DNA from: Hyaloperonospora brassicae
Lineage: Eukaryota; Oomycota; Peronosporomycetes; Peronosporales; Peronosporaceae
DNA length: 64,000 nt
NCBI GenBank assembly: GCA_947650285.1
Contig: CANTFL010001315.1
Span: 248,001 to 312,000 of the forward strand
Direction: 5' to 3'
The translations under genes were made by a program, and so were the position numbers. Positions within the stretch are counted from its first letter, which is position 1; the number at the start of each line of letters is the position of its first letter. Under the pieces are notes generated by a model. It ran no database searches and was not told where the DNA came from. It worked only from the letters and a program-made list of their open reading frames with translations. This document shows, piece by piece, positions 13,131-25,119 of the stretch.

Positions 13131-13428
13131 AATAGCCAAATACCTTGCAAGTCGAAGTCGTTCCTTAGATCAGAATGAAAAAAATTAGCAAAGCAGAGGG
13201 AGAAGAGTGTTGAATCGCTTAACTGATAAAATTCCTGATCGGAGACATACCGAAGTTGAGTATTGAATAATCAAGGCTATGTGCTCGAATCGCATTCGAT
13301 TATGAAGAATATAAATACGGATTTTTGTTTCTATGCCCGATTTTGACAGAGGATTCAGATAGTCGCGTGGATTTATCTGGCTTGGTGGTACCAGAACTAC
13401 TGCAGCAAGAATTCTTGCATCATAACTA
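13131..13428 (+). pseudogene. Element A integrase N-terminal piece
   Basis: Ends in VVPELLQQEFLHHNY (about 13384-13429), the start of the HHCC zinc-binding region of a Gypsy integrase. The next residues of the motif (GLEGGH) resume at 15190 after the solo LTR. The insertion therefore split the zinc domain between the HHNY and the HTGLEGGH segments. Confidence 0.75.
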
Positions 13429-15177
13429 TGGCAAAATCATTTATCAAAATTTTGGACGTTGATCGGTGACTACCCAGTTAAGGCGTCACTTACTAGTGGA
13501 AATTGATGCCATGGGACCTAGCGATCCAATGAGGAGGTGAAAAGCGATCTCAATGGGGATAGGCGATCCGATCCAACTGTCGTCAGATTAATGGATATGG
13601 ATCGACCTGAGACAGAGCGATCTGGGACAAGACGACAAATAACACGATTTCCATGGAGCGATCTGGGAAAAGGATCTGGGACCAGGTGATGCGATATGAC
13701 TCTGTGACGAAGGTGTAACATCCTGCAGATAGTTGACACTCTTTACCGGTCTCCCAAAGGGAGTACTGATTTGGGTTAATTATAGCCCGATCTGGAAGTG
13801 TGGATACTCGTGGGAGTCCAGAGAGCTGTTTCAAGACCTGTGGATGGTCTCGTTGATCCGATAAACCCGGGAGGATGATATTGGAGCACGTACGGTAAAC
13901 TGAAAGCTATTTACTGCTGAATTATACCGTACCGATCCTCAACAATCTCTAATTGGACATCAGATTGGTCATGTTCCCTGCTGGTTATGGATATATCGGT
14001 GATGGAGCTATTGGATCGTGATAAACATGCTTGTTGAAGGTCCATGAGTGATGGCCTAAAAGTTCAGATCGAAAGAGTCAGTGAAAGCCGGTTGTATTGA
14101 CGTCGAAAAATGGATTTAGACACATTCGGCATTTGGACACTATTCTGGACTTTTCGGTACCAAAATCGGGTGTTTGGTACCGTACTTGGAATTTGGTCCC
14201 TTTTTGGTGTCTAGGTACAATATCGGGAGTATTGGAGCTATCTTTGGAGCACATGTCACGAAATTTCGACACGTGTTCAAGGGGGCGGTCAAGCTTAAAG
14301 GAGATATCGACTTGGAGAGTGACCTACCGTTTGGAATAGGCTTAAGGATAGGATGGCTATTAATTTTGGTATGGATAATAAAACAGTTACTATTTTTTCA
14401 TATAAAGCACGTCGCAGACTTCTCTTACGGGCAGGATATTTGTCCTCCCGTCGATCAAGAGACTTCGCCGCGCCGTGTTTCGTGTACTAACCTTGGATTG
14501 TTTGGCCAAGGTTGGGTTAAGATAAATCAACTCAACTTAAACTGCTAGTGTAGCAGCAAACAACGGTAAATGAAAAGGATTTTGGTTACAAGATCGCGAG
14601 GCGGATCAAGTGGTCAGAAGATCTGGACAAGGAGTTCAAGACAAGACCGATCAAGACTGAAGCGATCGACGGGGCAGATCGGCACGTTTCATTTTGGCGA
14701 AACAAGCAACCGATCCGTCCACATTGCGCACTTCCGGCAAGATCGGCCGATCCCAAGACCAGATCGGACCGATCCCAACGCAAGGTCGACGCAAGACTAT
14801 CATTTGCTGAGTGAAGGTTTTCGCACAGCAAAAACCCCGACCCCGAAGACAAATCGAGATCGGTGTGATTCAAGATCGAGACCGCGACGTTTCCAGATAG
14901 AGATCGCCGTGACTCAAGATCAAGATCGCAGAACCCCTAATCGTGGTGTGAAGATTTCCGCACCGGAAGCAAACTCTCAACCCCGAACCCTCAGCGAGAT
15001 CGACATTTCCCAAGGCCATTACGAAGAGCTCAAGTTAACCCAACCGAAGGGTACACAAGGTGAGCACAAGGCTATACAACAAGGTACGGATCGAAGTACC
15101 CCATCCGTGAGTCGGCAAGTCTGAGCAAGTGGAACATCGACCCTCACTATAGTAATTTTGTGAGATCGACCTCACCA
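13429..15177 (+). repeat. Nested solo LTR, right copy (forward orientation)
   Basis: 1749 bp, starts TGGCAAAATC and ends CTCACCA. It is the inverted copy of 8703-10451. It sits in the integrase zinc domain of element A. Flanks AACTA (13424-13428) and AATAA (15178-15182) are consistent with a 5-bp target duplication that has gained two changes: removing the LTR plus one duplicate restores the expected reading order of the motif. It carries GATC-rich segments (13510-13690, 14590-15010) and the LTR core near 14589-14620. The 184-codon open frame 14570-15124 is the same low-complexity frame as in the left copy. Confidence 0.85.
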
Positions 15178-16220
15178 AATAACCATACAGGTCTGGAGGG
15201 CGGACATAAATGTATAGTAAGAACATACCGACGAACTTAATCCAATTTCCCCAGAAGAGAACTCTACCGGAGTGTCTTAAATTATGTGGGAGAATGTGTG
15301 GATTGCACGATAGGAAAAGGAAAACCTGTTCTTCGAGGTCATCTGCCAGGGAATGTTCAAGCAATTTATCCGTTTTAGATAATCGCGGTGAATCACATTC
15401 CGTCGCTGCCACGATCCTCATTTGGGAACACCGAGTTGAAGTTGTGAGTGGATCTGTTTTTATGTTACGTGATCGCGAAAGCGAGTTCCTCTAGAACTGC
15501 ACAAACGATCTCTGAGAATTAGAGGAGTATTTGTTTTGGATATTAGGAACGAATGAGAAGATCTTCCATGATCGAAATCCAGGATTCATGTCTTAATTCT
15601 TCCGAGCGTTAAATCAGATCGCGGAGCAGATGCAGCGTGCAACTATGGCGTGTCGACCCCAAGCGAATGGAACAACTTGAAGAATGGTACAGACACTGAC
15701 GGACCATAGAAGATGTATGTTTTGGACACAAATTAGAAAGATTGAGAAGAGTTCGCCTAGCGGTTGACGTTTGCCATCAATACAGTACAGGATCGCGTAC
15801 GAAGAGATACCCTATTCTACTTTATTTTACGGTAGAAATCCGCGATCGACGCTATAAGAGACCCTGCCTTTTGGAAGCAACAAATAACGGGACCGAGAAC
15901 CACGAAGGTGGCGCCATAATATAAAATGTCAATATTAGCGAGTGAGAGAAGTCGCTAATGATCGTCTACGGATCGCGATCCAAGATCGGGCCGATCAACA
16001 CAATACTGAGGACGGATCACATGATATCGACGTTGGGTCGAAAGGGTGGCTCTATCTAGATCGGGTGAAAGATGGATATGCCCGAAAGCTGGAACATATG
16101 TGGCATGGACCATTCTTGGTGAGGGAAGTGACGGGAGACACGCGGTACGGTTTAAGATTGCTAATACTCCGTACCGATTCTTTCATTTGGTACAAATATC
16201 TAAGCTTAAGAGGGTAGAGT
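15178..16220 (+). pseudogene. Element A integrase remnant (zinc domain end, core, C-terminus)
   Basis: 15190-15330 reads, across frames, GLEGGHKC, RSVLNYVGECVDC and TIGKGK, i.e. the second half of the HHCC zinc domain. 15370-15480 carries the first part of the catalytic core. 15640-15860 carries the segment after it (QANGTT.., LTFAINTVQDRVRRDTLFY). 15942-16217 carries the C-terminal beta-barrel region, including DRVKDGYARKLEHMWHGPF. In the parent it inserted the cDNA. Multiple stops and shifts. Confidence 0.8.
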
Positions 16221-16540
16221 ATTTTCCGTATCGGCCAAAACCCAACTTGTACGTTGAAGAGGCGGATCGGTTAAATGTTTTGACCAAGCCCTGCTGATGA
16301 AGATATCTGGGAGCGCACATTAGATAAAGATGACTGTAAAGTCGGGAATATATTGGATGTGCGATCCGGCAGGTGGACCTGTTTTGGCAGAGTGCAACAA
16401 CAGTATTTGATTCAATGAAAGGGATCGGGTGATCCGACATAAATAGACGATGTCAACTTGAACTGTGGAGCTTTGCTGCAAGTATTCGCTCGCAATTAAG
16501 TCCGCAAAAACCGCTTTGAGATAATGCAATCACACGTAAA
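16221..16540 (+). pseudogene. Element A chromodomain remnant
   Basis: Directly after the integrase C-terminus. Frame-shifted translation gives LPEDIWERTLDKDDCKVGNI near 16290-16350, then YLIQ.KGSGDPT.IDDVNLN near 16400-16460, and NCGALLQ. This is the layout of a chromodomain of oomycete chromoviruses (acidic lead, YLV.WKGY..PTWE type core). One in-frame stop lies inside the core. In the parent it probably directed integration to certain chromatin. Confidence 0.65.
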
Positions 16541-18119
16541 ATCGATGTGCTAATAAGCGACGTGTCGTAATTGAAGTTGCATGCAATAAGGTTGTAGAGG
16601 ATGAAGAAGTGGAGGTAAATTGTGTTGCAATCCAGGATATTGAGACCCAATTGCCGTGATAAATAAACAAATGCAAAGAAAAAGAATATATGTGACGATC
16701 GAAAAAGAATAAAACGATGGAGATATATTGAGCGATTAAACACAATGACTGCAGGATCGCTATGAATTACTGTAAAAATATTTTACCGGACAAGCAAGCG
16801 ATTGGCGTTCAAGGTGATCCTTGATGCGAACTCGAAAATAGTTGCGCCATGGTACAGCAAAATTTAGACGCGTCAGCGCTGAGATTACTTTTGGTATGTT
16901 CTTTAGGAATCACCTTAACTTCAGTAAAATGGGAGCATATTGACCGGTGACGGGATATGCATGTAAGATGGATCCAGTAACAGATCTAAATCGCGGTGTC
17001 TGTCGATAATCCCTTAAAGGATAAAGCGTAATGAGGTTTTCCATCAAGCTAGGGATCGCGATTGCCGCTGCTTGCGATGCTGGTAAATCCCCGCCAGCTC
17101 TGGATCGCGTTCGCGCTGCTCGGCCGCCAAGTGAATGGCGTGGGATGCTTCCTACAGATCCTGCCGGTGCCGATTCTCGAGGTCGCGATACACATTTGAA
17201 AGTTCAGGAAACCAGACAGTCGCGCGAAATGAAACGGGTATAGCTTGGCTCCTGCAGTGATTCCAGGGTTCTTGATTTTACAGGGCCGACATCTGTGCAG
17301 AAGTTACACAACTCGAAATTCACTCGGATTAGGGTGGCGCAGAGTTACATGGAGAAGCTAGGGGAGTTGAAAATATGAATCTTTGTGACCGCGTTTATTG
17401 CTTTAGCAGGATGTCCACGTTTAAGTCCTCAACGCAAGTTACACGAATACGCCGTGCGGACTACGGGGGTACTTGGGCGTGAGACCGGGGTACCCAATTT
17501 CGGTAGCCGGGAAACTACTGATCGCGGAGCCCCTTGTTGGGGCCATACGGTCGTATCTCGCTGCCGGAATCAGACCATTCTTGGCCTTTCGCGAGTCGCT
17601 AGGAATGCTCTGTGAGCCGTCCAAATTACTGGACACTTTGCCAAGTAAATTCAATTCTGATACCAGACGCGTCGCAACAGGCGTAGGTCAACATAAGACT
17701 GAGTGGTCATCCGCACTTAGGATTTCGCGAATTTACGAGTATCGGATCATTGTTTGATCCTGAACATGACGAGCCGCTCTTAGGGCAATCCCATCGCCGT
17801 GACGAAGAAAGCGATATAAAAAAAGCATTCAGCGTGTCTTCATCGCATGGTTCGAATGTATAGGTCTTTAAAAGAGACAGAGTACTGGCTGGTAGCTTCT
17901 GCGTTCGCTTGTGCCCTGCCTAATGTCCGATCTCTTTTTTCCTGCGATACCTACGGTGGATCGCACCGGCCCAGTAAATCGCCCTATAGAAGCCTGGGAC
18001 TGGTCAGGTTGCGCCTGCCTAGAAGATCGCGCCGACTTTAGAGAAATTTCTGAAGATCCAGAAGGTGGCGTGGATCGCACTGATCCAATAGATCGCAGGG
18101 AGCTGCCGGTGGACTTGGC
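16541..18119. other. Element A 3' region, poorly preserved
   Basis: Between the chromodomain and the antisense coiled-coil frame. GATCGC words are frequent. Minus-strand open pieces at 17439-17654 and 17868-18122 may be the C-terminal part of the antisense gene called at 18120-19114, since they follow it in the same direction. I recognise no family in them. No + strand frame looks coding. Confidence 0.4.
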
Positions 18120-19114
18120 CAATGGGAGAGCTCTAAATCCATTCCAGATCGCGCCACCTTTGCTATGCGGGGACGCTTAGTCAGGAGATTGGGTTCCCAG
18201 GACCTGGATCGCTTGTTGGTTGGTGAGGTAGCGGAAGCAGCAGAGGTTACCCCTAGAGAAAGAAGGAGATCGACAGAATTCGCCTGAACCAGGTGGACCC
18301 GGATCGCGTCGCGATCACGGACTACCGAAAGACATTTCTGCTTTCAGTTTAACATTTGATTTTTACTGCAATTTACTCTGGTATCTCGCTCCACCAGGTC
18401 CGAACAGAGCCTTCGCAGCTCATATTCGACATACTGGTGTTTTCGGAGGTGGCCTTTTAATGCCTTGGACAAATCTTGCAATGCCGGCGTGGCCACATTA
18501 AGCATCTTGTTGGTCCGTTTAAAGAGTTCATTATACTTGGTTGACGTCTACGTGGCTGTTTGGAGATAGCCGCACATATTTTACTCAGCGGTATCGAGGC
18601 GCGAGGTCATCGTTCCCACTTGCTGCTGGGCTGAAGCCACTTCGCGCATTTGAAGATCCTTCTCATTCTCCAGAGCTGTGTTGGCTAGAATAATAGCGGT
18701 CTTTATCATCCGGATCTCGTCATCGTGTTCCAAACGTCTTTCCTGTTCTTCTTACAATTCATTCGTCGTCCGGATCAGAGACTGGTAATCTCACCCCAGC
18801 CTAGCATAGCACCTTTAGATGTAAGTTGCTAAGCACTAAGCCAAGTTGATGTACGATCGCACTTCCGCCTGGAGCCGTCTGATCTGCAATTTTTTGCCAA
18901 GATACGCTTTTTTCAAAGCGCGGTAATCTGTCACGGCTTCATCATAAAGTTTTAGTTGGTGGCACAACGCCGCAATTTGCGAAAACACACTCTCGCGATC
19001 CGCCAAAGAGGGTGAGCACTGACCTGTGTTTACGGAATAAAGTACACGATCCGTCAGGAACGACCGACGGTGACAAGGGAGTAGGGATCGCTTGACCACA
19101 TTCCGAGGTAGCAC
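18120..19114 (-). pseudogene. Element A antisense coiled-coil frame (remnant)
   Basis: Read on the minus strand from near the 3' LTR toward pol. 18836-19114 is open for 92 codons (ALCHQLKLYDEAVTDYRALK and on). Further down, in shifting frames, come helix-forming segments with heptad-like spacing: EEQERRLEHDDEIRMIKTAI, NEKDLQMREVASAQQQVGTM, NELFKRTNKMLNVATPALQ and YVEYELRRLCSDLVERDTRV. Then a basic segment NKRSRSWEPNLLTKRPR near 18190 looks like a nuclear-localisation type patch. The coding strand is opposite to gag-pol. Function unknown. The position matches the antisense gene of elements B and C, but I see no convincing sequence similarity between them. Confidence 0.55.
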
Positions 19115-19244
19115 CAGGAGGCGCGGGTGAATTGGACGGTGCAGACGAGGATAGAGTCATGGCTGTTACCGGGTGCGTAGCCTATCGACACCGTATGTCG
19201 ATCGCCGATGCAGGGGGAAACTGTGGAGAAGCGCGAAGGAAGAA

Positions 19245-20198
19245 TGACGAAAGTGTGGATCGCGCGATTCACCTAAAGTGCAAAACCAGTTTAATTGCCG
19301 GAGCGCGTACGGTGATGGGCCTGTTGGGACAAGGAAGGTGACCAAACGAATGATTGAAGAATTATGATTGTCCAAGTCGCGCAGATTGATCCACCTTCTA
19401 TCCTTATTACTGCTGGGTGGTGTGGATCATATCATGGGTGTGGACCACATAATTGATGGGGACCATATACCGCGATCCCATAAACCGCGATCCACTGTGG
19501 AGCGATCCGCTATGGAGCGATCCGCTGTGGACCGATCCACCACGAATTATCTGCTGTGGACCACATGAGGTAAGAGATAAATAGAATTGACAGGAGGTGT
19601 ACAACAGTTGACCTAAAGAACAGATAGGAATATTCATAGTGTTTGAAATTGGTTGGTTGACATTAAACAGGATTGAGTTTGCAACGAAAGACACGCGTCG
19701 ACTTCTCCTGATCGGGATCTTTGACATCCCGTTGAATTAAGAGTCACCCATATCTCTGCAAACTTCGTCCTTGGATTTTTTGGCCAGGCGGAAAGCCAAT
19801 TCCCCCCCCCCGCAACTGATAGGACTCAGTGAACCTTACGGTTTAGATTCAAGATCGCGAGACGGCTCAAGTGGTCAGAAGGCTCGCGTATCAAGAATCG
19901 TTCCTGGTAAAGGCGACTATGGGAGAGCACCCTAGTTACAAGCGACCGAGTGAAGAACTTCCACGCGATCCACACCTACGTTTGACCGTGTGAAGCATTT
20001 CCACTCGATCAACACCTATCCTTAAGATGGTCAAGCTCAGATTCAGCTCAAGTCCAACAAGAAAAGCACAACTCGTCCCTCTGGCGGGTACGCAAGGTGA
20101 GCAAGAAGACGCAGAGCACGGATTCGAAGTAGCCCTCCGTAAGTCGGTCGTCCGGGCGCCAGTGGAGAGTCGGGGTACATAGAAAATTGTGATCATCA
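19245..20198 (+). repeat. Element A 3' LTR
   Basis: 954 bp, direct copy of 4243-5196 at about 98% identity, starting TGACGA and ending TCATCA. A purine-rich run (19235-19244) lies immediately upstream, as expected for a polypurine tract. Differences from the 5' LTR are scattered substitutions with no obvious bias. Confidence 0.9.
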
Positions 20199-20339
20199 CT
20201 TTTTCCAGTTGTATAAGACGACAAGAGGGGATGAAGGAAATCCATTTAAGGGTATCAAATGAAATTAAATAGTTTAGTGCTATTATAGATACATAGCGGA
20301 CATTAAAAAATCAAGACCCGTATACACTTTTTAGATAAG

Positions 20340-20870
20340 ACGCTGCGTGGACTCGATAATGTCTACTCTCGAGCCTCGAGGTCATAGCTTTAGCGGTATT
20401 GTTTGGAAGAGCCACGAGGTATGTCAGTTCGAGGTGGGCATTACTCGCTTAAGCGGAAGATAGGTCTCGTCGCGCAACAAGCTGGTTGCCAAGAAGACGG
20501 TGCCGCTTTCAGACTCGGGAACAACATGCCAGTAACACAATAAAAAGCCTTGCCAAAAACATTCGCCAAGCAGAGAGTGGGTGGATCTTAAACCAACGAC
20601 ACCATAAGTCTTTAGTTGGGGCGTTTACTACGGCTGGAGACCTGTACAAGCGTAAATTCGCCGACGTCAATCATAAGTGAGACGTCACAGAAATAGAGAA
20701 ACACAATCTTCTGCGCTTAGGAAGTCTTACGGAAAGCAGAGTGAGTGGTTAGATATATTTACCTAGGCAAGCGCCCCAACTGAACCCGGAGAGACGACTG
20801 GCGAATGGAATGAAGGCTATATATTATCCCAACTACGCCGACTAGATCGGCAATTGTTGTGTTGTTACGT
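20340..20870 (+). repeat. Diverged LTR-like repeat, copy 1 (family E type)
   Basis: Aligns by eye, strongly diverged, with 27110-27870 in the same orientation. Shared blocks: GTCTCGTCG..ACAAGC.GG (20467 vs 27471), CTTTAGTTGG-type block followed by TTGTACAA/TGTACAAGCG (20612 vs 27630), AACTGAACCCG (20780 vs 27787) and CGACTA..TCGGCAATTGT (20839 vs 27847). Lies about 2 kb upstream of the gag remnant of element E, so it may be its 5' LTR or a solo LTR. Confidence 0.5.
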
Positions 20871-22699
20871 TAATAATGTATTGCCAAAGTTTTTTTCGAA
20901 CTACCAGACCACAACTCGTTTCGCGAACCGAAACCATTCGGTGTTGCTAATGTTATAGCAATATCATACAATTAAGGATATCACGGATAATTAATTAAAA
21001 GACGCAAGCGGCACGACCCCAGCAACAGTCAGGAATACTAGTCGGATGAATCAAGTTGAGAGAAATGGATCACCACTCGCTTGAACGCTAGGTTGGATCG
21101 AGCTCTTCAATTCGACGACTGTGGATGCGGGGGCCAAGCCAGGATAGTAAGAGGGATGAACAAGCGGATGACAACTATGTTATTGTATTCAGCCACTAAG
21201 CGAAAGAACGCTCGCTAAATGACGTTTACTTCAATGCCCGTGCGAAATTAAACGACGTCAGATTGACGAGCGCGACGAAGAAGTATATGATGGTCAAGTT
21301 GTGATCCCAATTGAGCGACCCCCCTTCTCGATCCTAGGGCTACGATTAATGTCGATACGCTTCTGGATAATCGGGTTCTGTGTCGATTTGCCGAGGAATT
21401 ATAGACTAGTCGCTGGATTTAATATTTCAAACCACAGTCCGACTACCAAGTGACGTAGGCGAATGTGAATCATGATTTAGTGCAACCCTTCAACAGCTTG
21501 TATCTAGATCAGCTATTCTACAGTGCGGTTCTGCCGTGTAAGAAATTGGTTATAAGTGCATAATGTTGCCTACGAACCTGATTTAAGAGGACTTATGGGT
21601 CGTGTGGTTGGCGGCGAGTTGGTGAGTTGAAGGTGTAATCTAAAAGAGATGTTTGGGGTGATTGGTGGAACGAAGTTCCTCTTTTCGATGAACAATCAAA
21701 CTCATGCGTAATTGATGATCGTGGATACAAGAAAAAGCACCACGTTTAGATGAGCAGGTCGTACGAGAAGTCAATAATATGGGAATGGCGAACCCTCTGC
21801 TTCCTCAAACCTCACATCCAAAAGAATTAGTCTTTTTGGGGGCGAAAGCCACTTTATATTAAGTCGCTCCCCACATGGACCTCCCTCCGCGCACTCCTAG
21901 AAATATTGAGACTCCACTTATGACGATCATGAAGCGAAGGGGATTACAGGTGGTGATGGGTTCTGCGAATGAGATGGAGACGCGCACGACGGACATCAAA
22001 AGGTCGATAAGCGATCAAATAGCCTCGACAGACAGTTGAACTTATGTAATGCTGAAAGTGAAAGAGACTACGTCAATAAAATACGAACATACGCGCCATC
22101 ACAAAATATTGCCAGGTTTGAACAGGAGCGTTATCATTCTGGGCATTATTTGCAATAGATCATAAATTTGACATATAAGATTTAAGAGACGTGACAAACG
22201 CAAGATATGTGTTTCGAGCCTCTTTCGCTATGCCTAGCTAATAGGCCAATATTTGTATCGGCAACTTCATGACCCAGTGAAAGTAAAAAATGCGCAGAGA
22301 AGCTTTTTATGGACTCCAGAATACGACTAAGTGGAAGTAAAATTTGCTCGTAGTACCTTACTTGACTATTACTTCTCGCAGTTCAAACAGTCTGCGAGGT
22401 CGAGGTTTCGCTCGTCGAGGTGTGGTGGAAGCGAGCGCATGTGCTATTTACTACTATGACTGATCCGTGATGCACGGACGGCGCAATTTTTCATAATAAA
22501 GAAGGTGAGGATGCTGCCGACCACGTTCAGCTATTCATTTTAAGTGCAACGATACCAATGACGATCCTATGAATCTGATAGATCTAAAACAATCGATGAT
22601 ATATAGCGCGTAGCGAAATTTATTCGTTATCGTTTGCTCCAAGAGAAGCAAAAGTAACAGCGTGACCGAGTGATACCGGGTACGAGATGATTCTCCACA
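20871..22699. other. Decayed region upstream of element E gag
   Basis: No recognisable gene. Presumably leader and N-terminal gag of fossil E, but only short frames remain. I could not assign any segment by motif. Confidence 0.4.
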
Positions 22700-23340
22700 A
22701 GAAAAGAGTTCGAAAGAATTGACTAAAAAAGAGATGATGGTACTCGTCAGATTGTATCACGACGTGAGTAAACTTTGGTGAACGACAGTGTGGCCGACCT
22801 TATCGTCGGATGAAATACGAAGATGACCGACAAGGTCGGTAGGGATGGAACAACAACCGAGTATATGACTATGGCAACGCGTCACCCTTCCATCGGCTCC
22901 CAATGAAACATTGCGAGCAGCGCTCAATGAATACGTAGCCGCAAATCTAACTGATACGATATGCCTACTGATGGAAGTGCACAAGAACACCAATATGACT
23001 ACATTTATGACTCTGAATCGGACGGGATGGAAGCAAAAGTAGTAATTAGTCAAATCCAAAACTTAGTCAGCCGTCAAGATCACTCTCGATCCCACGTTAC
23101 TCTGATACCACATTCGGACAAGATTTACGGCCGACGTGAAAGCGTGTGCCATTCATAATGCGCAGATTCGTTGAGCATGGATTCGCAGGTACCGAATGTG
23201 AGGTGCATGCGGTGCCATGAGACATCACGCTTATTTTTTGCAGAAACGACGATGCAAGTTCTATAAACAAATTAACGCTGTCGGTTAGAAAAAGTTTTTC
23301 CGCACAATTTGAGAAGCTGGTAAAGTTCGTCAAATTCTAG
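22700..23340 (+). pseudogene. Element E gag remnant
   Basis: Frame-shifted + strand pieces resemble the C-terminal gag of an oomycete Gypsy lineage: TICLLMEVHKNTNM near 22955-22996, then EHQYDYIYDSESDG (22985 on, another frame), QIQNLV.RQDHSRSHVTLIP, and a decayed Cys-containing segment (MRCHE near 23200) where zinc knuckles are expected. Position directly upstream of a protease with an intact DTG supports the assignment. Badly decayed. Confidence 0.45.
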
Positions 23341-23689
23341 GTAGATAATTTCGCTGCGCCAAAATCCTCCTACGGTATCTACTTCCCTCAAGCCATTACA
23401 AAAAATCGGCTTGCCGCTTCTGACTGGGTTAGATAGCAACGGGCTACCACAGTTAGTTAAACCGCAGAGGAAGCAAACAATGTTTACCTTTTTTATACGT
23501 AACGGCCCGAAGGACGAGGAGAGGAGAACACGAGATATACGGGTATGTTGGATAATTAATTAATGTCGATCGATCGCAATAATACACAAAATAGACGACT
23601 GGGTACTAAGATGGGGGCGACAAAAAATTCAAAGCTTATATAAGGAAAGGATTCGAATGGTGGTCGTCCAGGAATCTCGATCGACGAGT

Positions 23690-24430
23690 ACAGATGAAAT
23701 CGCTAGTCATGGGAGCTATTAATGACAGACGGACCAAAATATTGCTGGATACAGGCGCTATCATTTTGTCCATTAGCGATCCATAAGCTAAGAAGCTACG
23801 TTATTACTACTCATGATCAACGATACACAAATTGATGTAAAAGTAATAGGAAAGTCCAAGCTCGTCAACACGTCACGAAGCACAGTTTAGATTACTCAAG
23901 AGTTAGCAGTGTTTTTAAAAATTTGATGTGTTAAAAGTTTACATCAGGCGAGTTTGGAACGCTTCCTTAAAACAAATTTTATTATACCAGCCGGTATCCG
24001 ACCCGACTTGTTCAACGCGATGGACAAACTTTCAGATCAAAACGCTATACCTCTATTAATGTCGGCAAGAGCAATCGACGACACCACATACGGAGGTGAA
24101 ATCGCTAGAGGCCCGACTATCTCATTGATCGGAGAGAGTCGGTTGTATGAAGAGTTCTGTCGGCAACGAAAACAACCCAGTAAATAAACACATGTTCAAC
24201 GCAATCGTGGCCGAACCACACCCGTGAAGGCTGTGATGTACAAAAGAAAAGGGCCGGCAACGAGAGCACGGCTGACCAACGTCTCGACCAGAAGTGCTTT
24301 GTGTCCATTTCAATACCCATTGTTGCTCTGGCTGCCACACGAAGTGCTGCCGCGGGTCATTTGTTACGTCATAATAAATGCGACAAAGTATCATGACTGT
24401 CAGGAAATAGCATACGAAAACTAAATTATC
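23690..24430 (+). pseudogene. Element E aspartic protease remnant
   Basis: Retropepsin-type protease. The catalytic Asp-Thr-Gly is intact at 23748-23756 in the context KILLDTGA. After frameshifts, 23954-24187 gives FLKTNFIIPAGIRPDLFNAM and more, the flap-to-C-terminal part of proteases in this oomycete Gypsy lineage. 24224-24424 continues with GPATRARLTNVST and the strand-rich tail. Stops between the two parts make it non-functional. In the parent it processed Gag-Pol. Confidence 0.75.
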
Positions 24431-25119
24431 GGTTGTTTGTGTGAATGAGAAGAATACGATTATGCGGAATGTATGACTAAAAAATTGAAGTCGGTTGGCG
24501 AGCTGACACACGTCTTACAGGAATATTACGACACGATGATCACGTTCGGAGTGACAAATGGAATGCGTCTGACGGAGCGGTTGACATACACAATGTGCAA
24601 CAATATAAGTTAACCCAGACCGAGGTCGATCGTGCATACGATATACAGATGAGCACGTTACTGAACGACGAAACGGCAATCAGACGAAAATCAGCCTACA
24701 GTACTTATGTAGGAAGGTTGTACTCAGCTACCTGCGCTAAATCGACAATAATGCTTTCGACCAATGCGTTTTTGCCCAGCTCAACGAGACGTGGTCTGTA
24801 GACGGTCATGTTGGTACAGTGACGGTTCCCTCCTATCGACTTGACAAATCGCGAAACGGAGCGATACGAAGACAGACGGAAACGAGTGGCAATTTGACTA
24901 GCCGAATTACCGATTCTTTTTCGCATTACATCAGTCGACGGTACGGATGACCCATCGACACACCCTTCAATCGATACATGCAAGTTCAAGCATATAGTTA
25001 ACAACGACAGCCTTATAGATTATGCACAAGAGCTTGCGTCCCTACCGGATCTTACGTTTTAGCACCTAACAAGCTAAATTACACCGGAAATTACGTGATA
25101 TGCACAGACCATACGGAAT
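24431..25119 (+). pseudogene. Element E protease-RT linker remnant
   Basis: 24510-24801 is comparatively open (LTQTEVDRAYDIQM and on) in the + direction. It falls where the long linker between protease and RT is found in related elements. No catalytic domain is visible here. Confidence 0.4.

Larger units (their letters stand above)
4243..20198 (+). mobile_element. Element A: Ty3/Gypsy chromovirus, defective, with nested solo LTRs
   Basis: Two direct 954-bp LTRs (4243-5196 and 19245-20198), both starting TGACGA and ending TCRTCA, enclose about 14.0 kb. On the + strand the interior has, in order: gag with zinc knuckles, protease, RT, RNase H, integrase and chromodomain. All are interrupted by stops and frameshifts. 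Two 1749-bp solo LTRs of a related family sit inside it, so the original interior was about 10.5 kb. An antisense coiled-coil frame occupies part of 18.1-19.1 kb. The polypurine run GAAGGAAGAA at 19235-19244 fits a polypurine tract. No clear target-site duplication is seen (AAAAA before, CTTTT after). Family order and motifs match oomycete Gypsy elements. Confidence 0.85.

Noticed and set aside
14570..15124. 184-codon open frame present in both solo LTR copies (also 8756-9310)
   Set aside because: It lies inside an LTR, is composed of R/S/Q/T-rich low-complexity peptide generated by repeated GATC words, and the opposite strand is open too (95 codons). Its presence in both copies follows from their about 99% identity.
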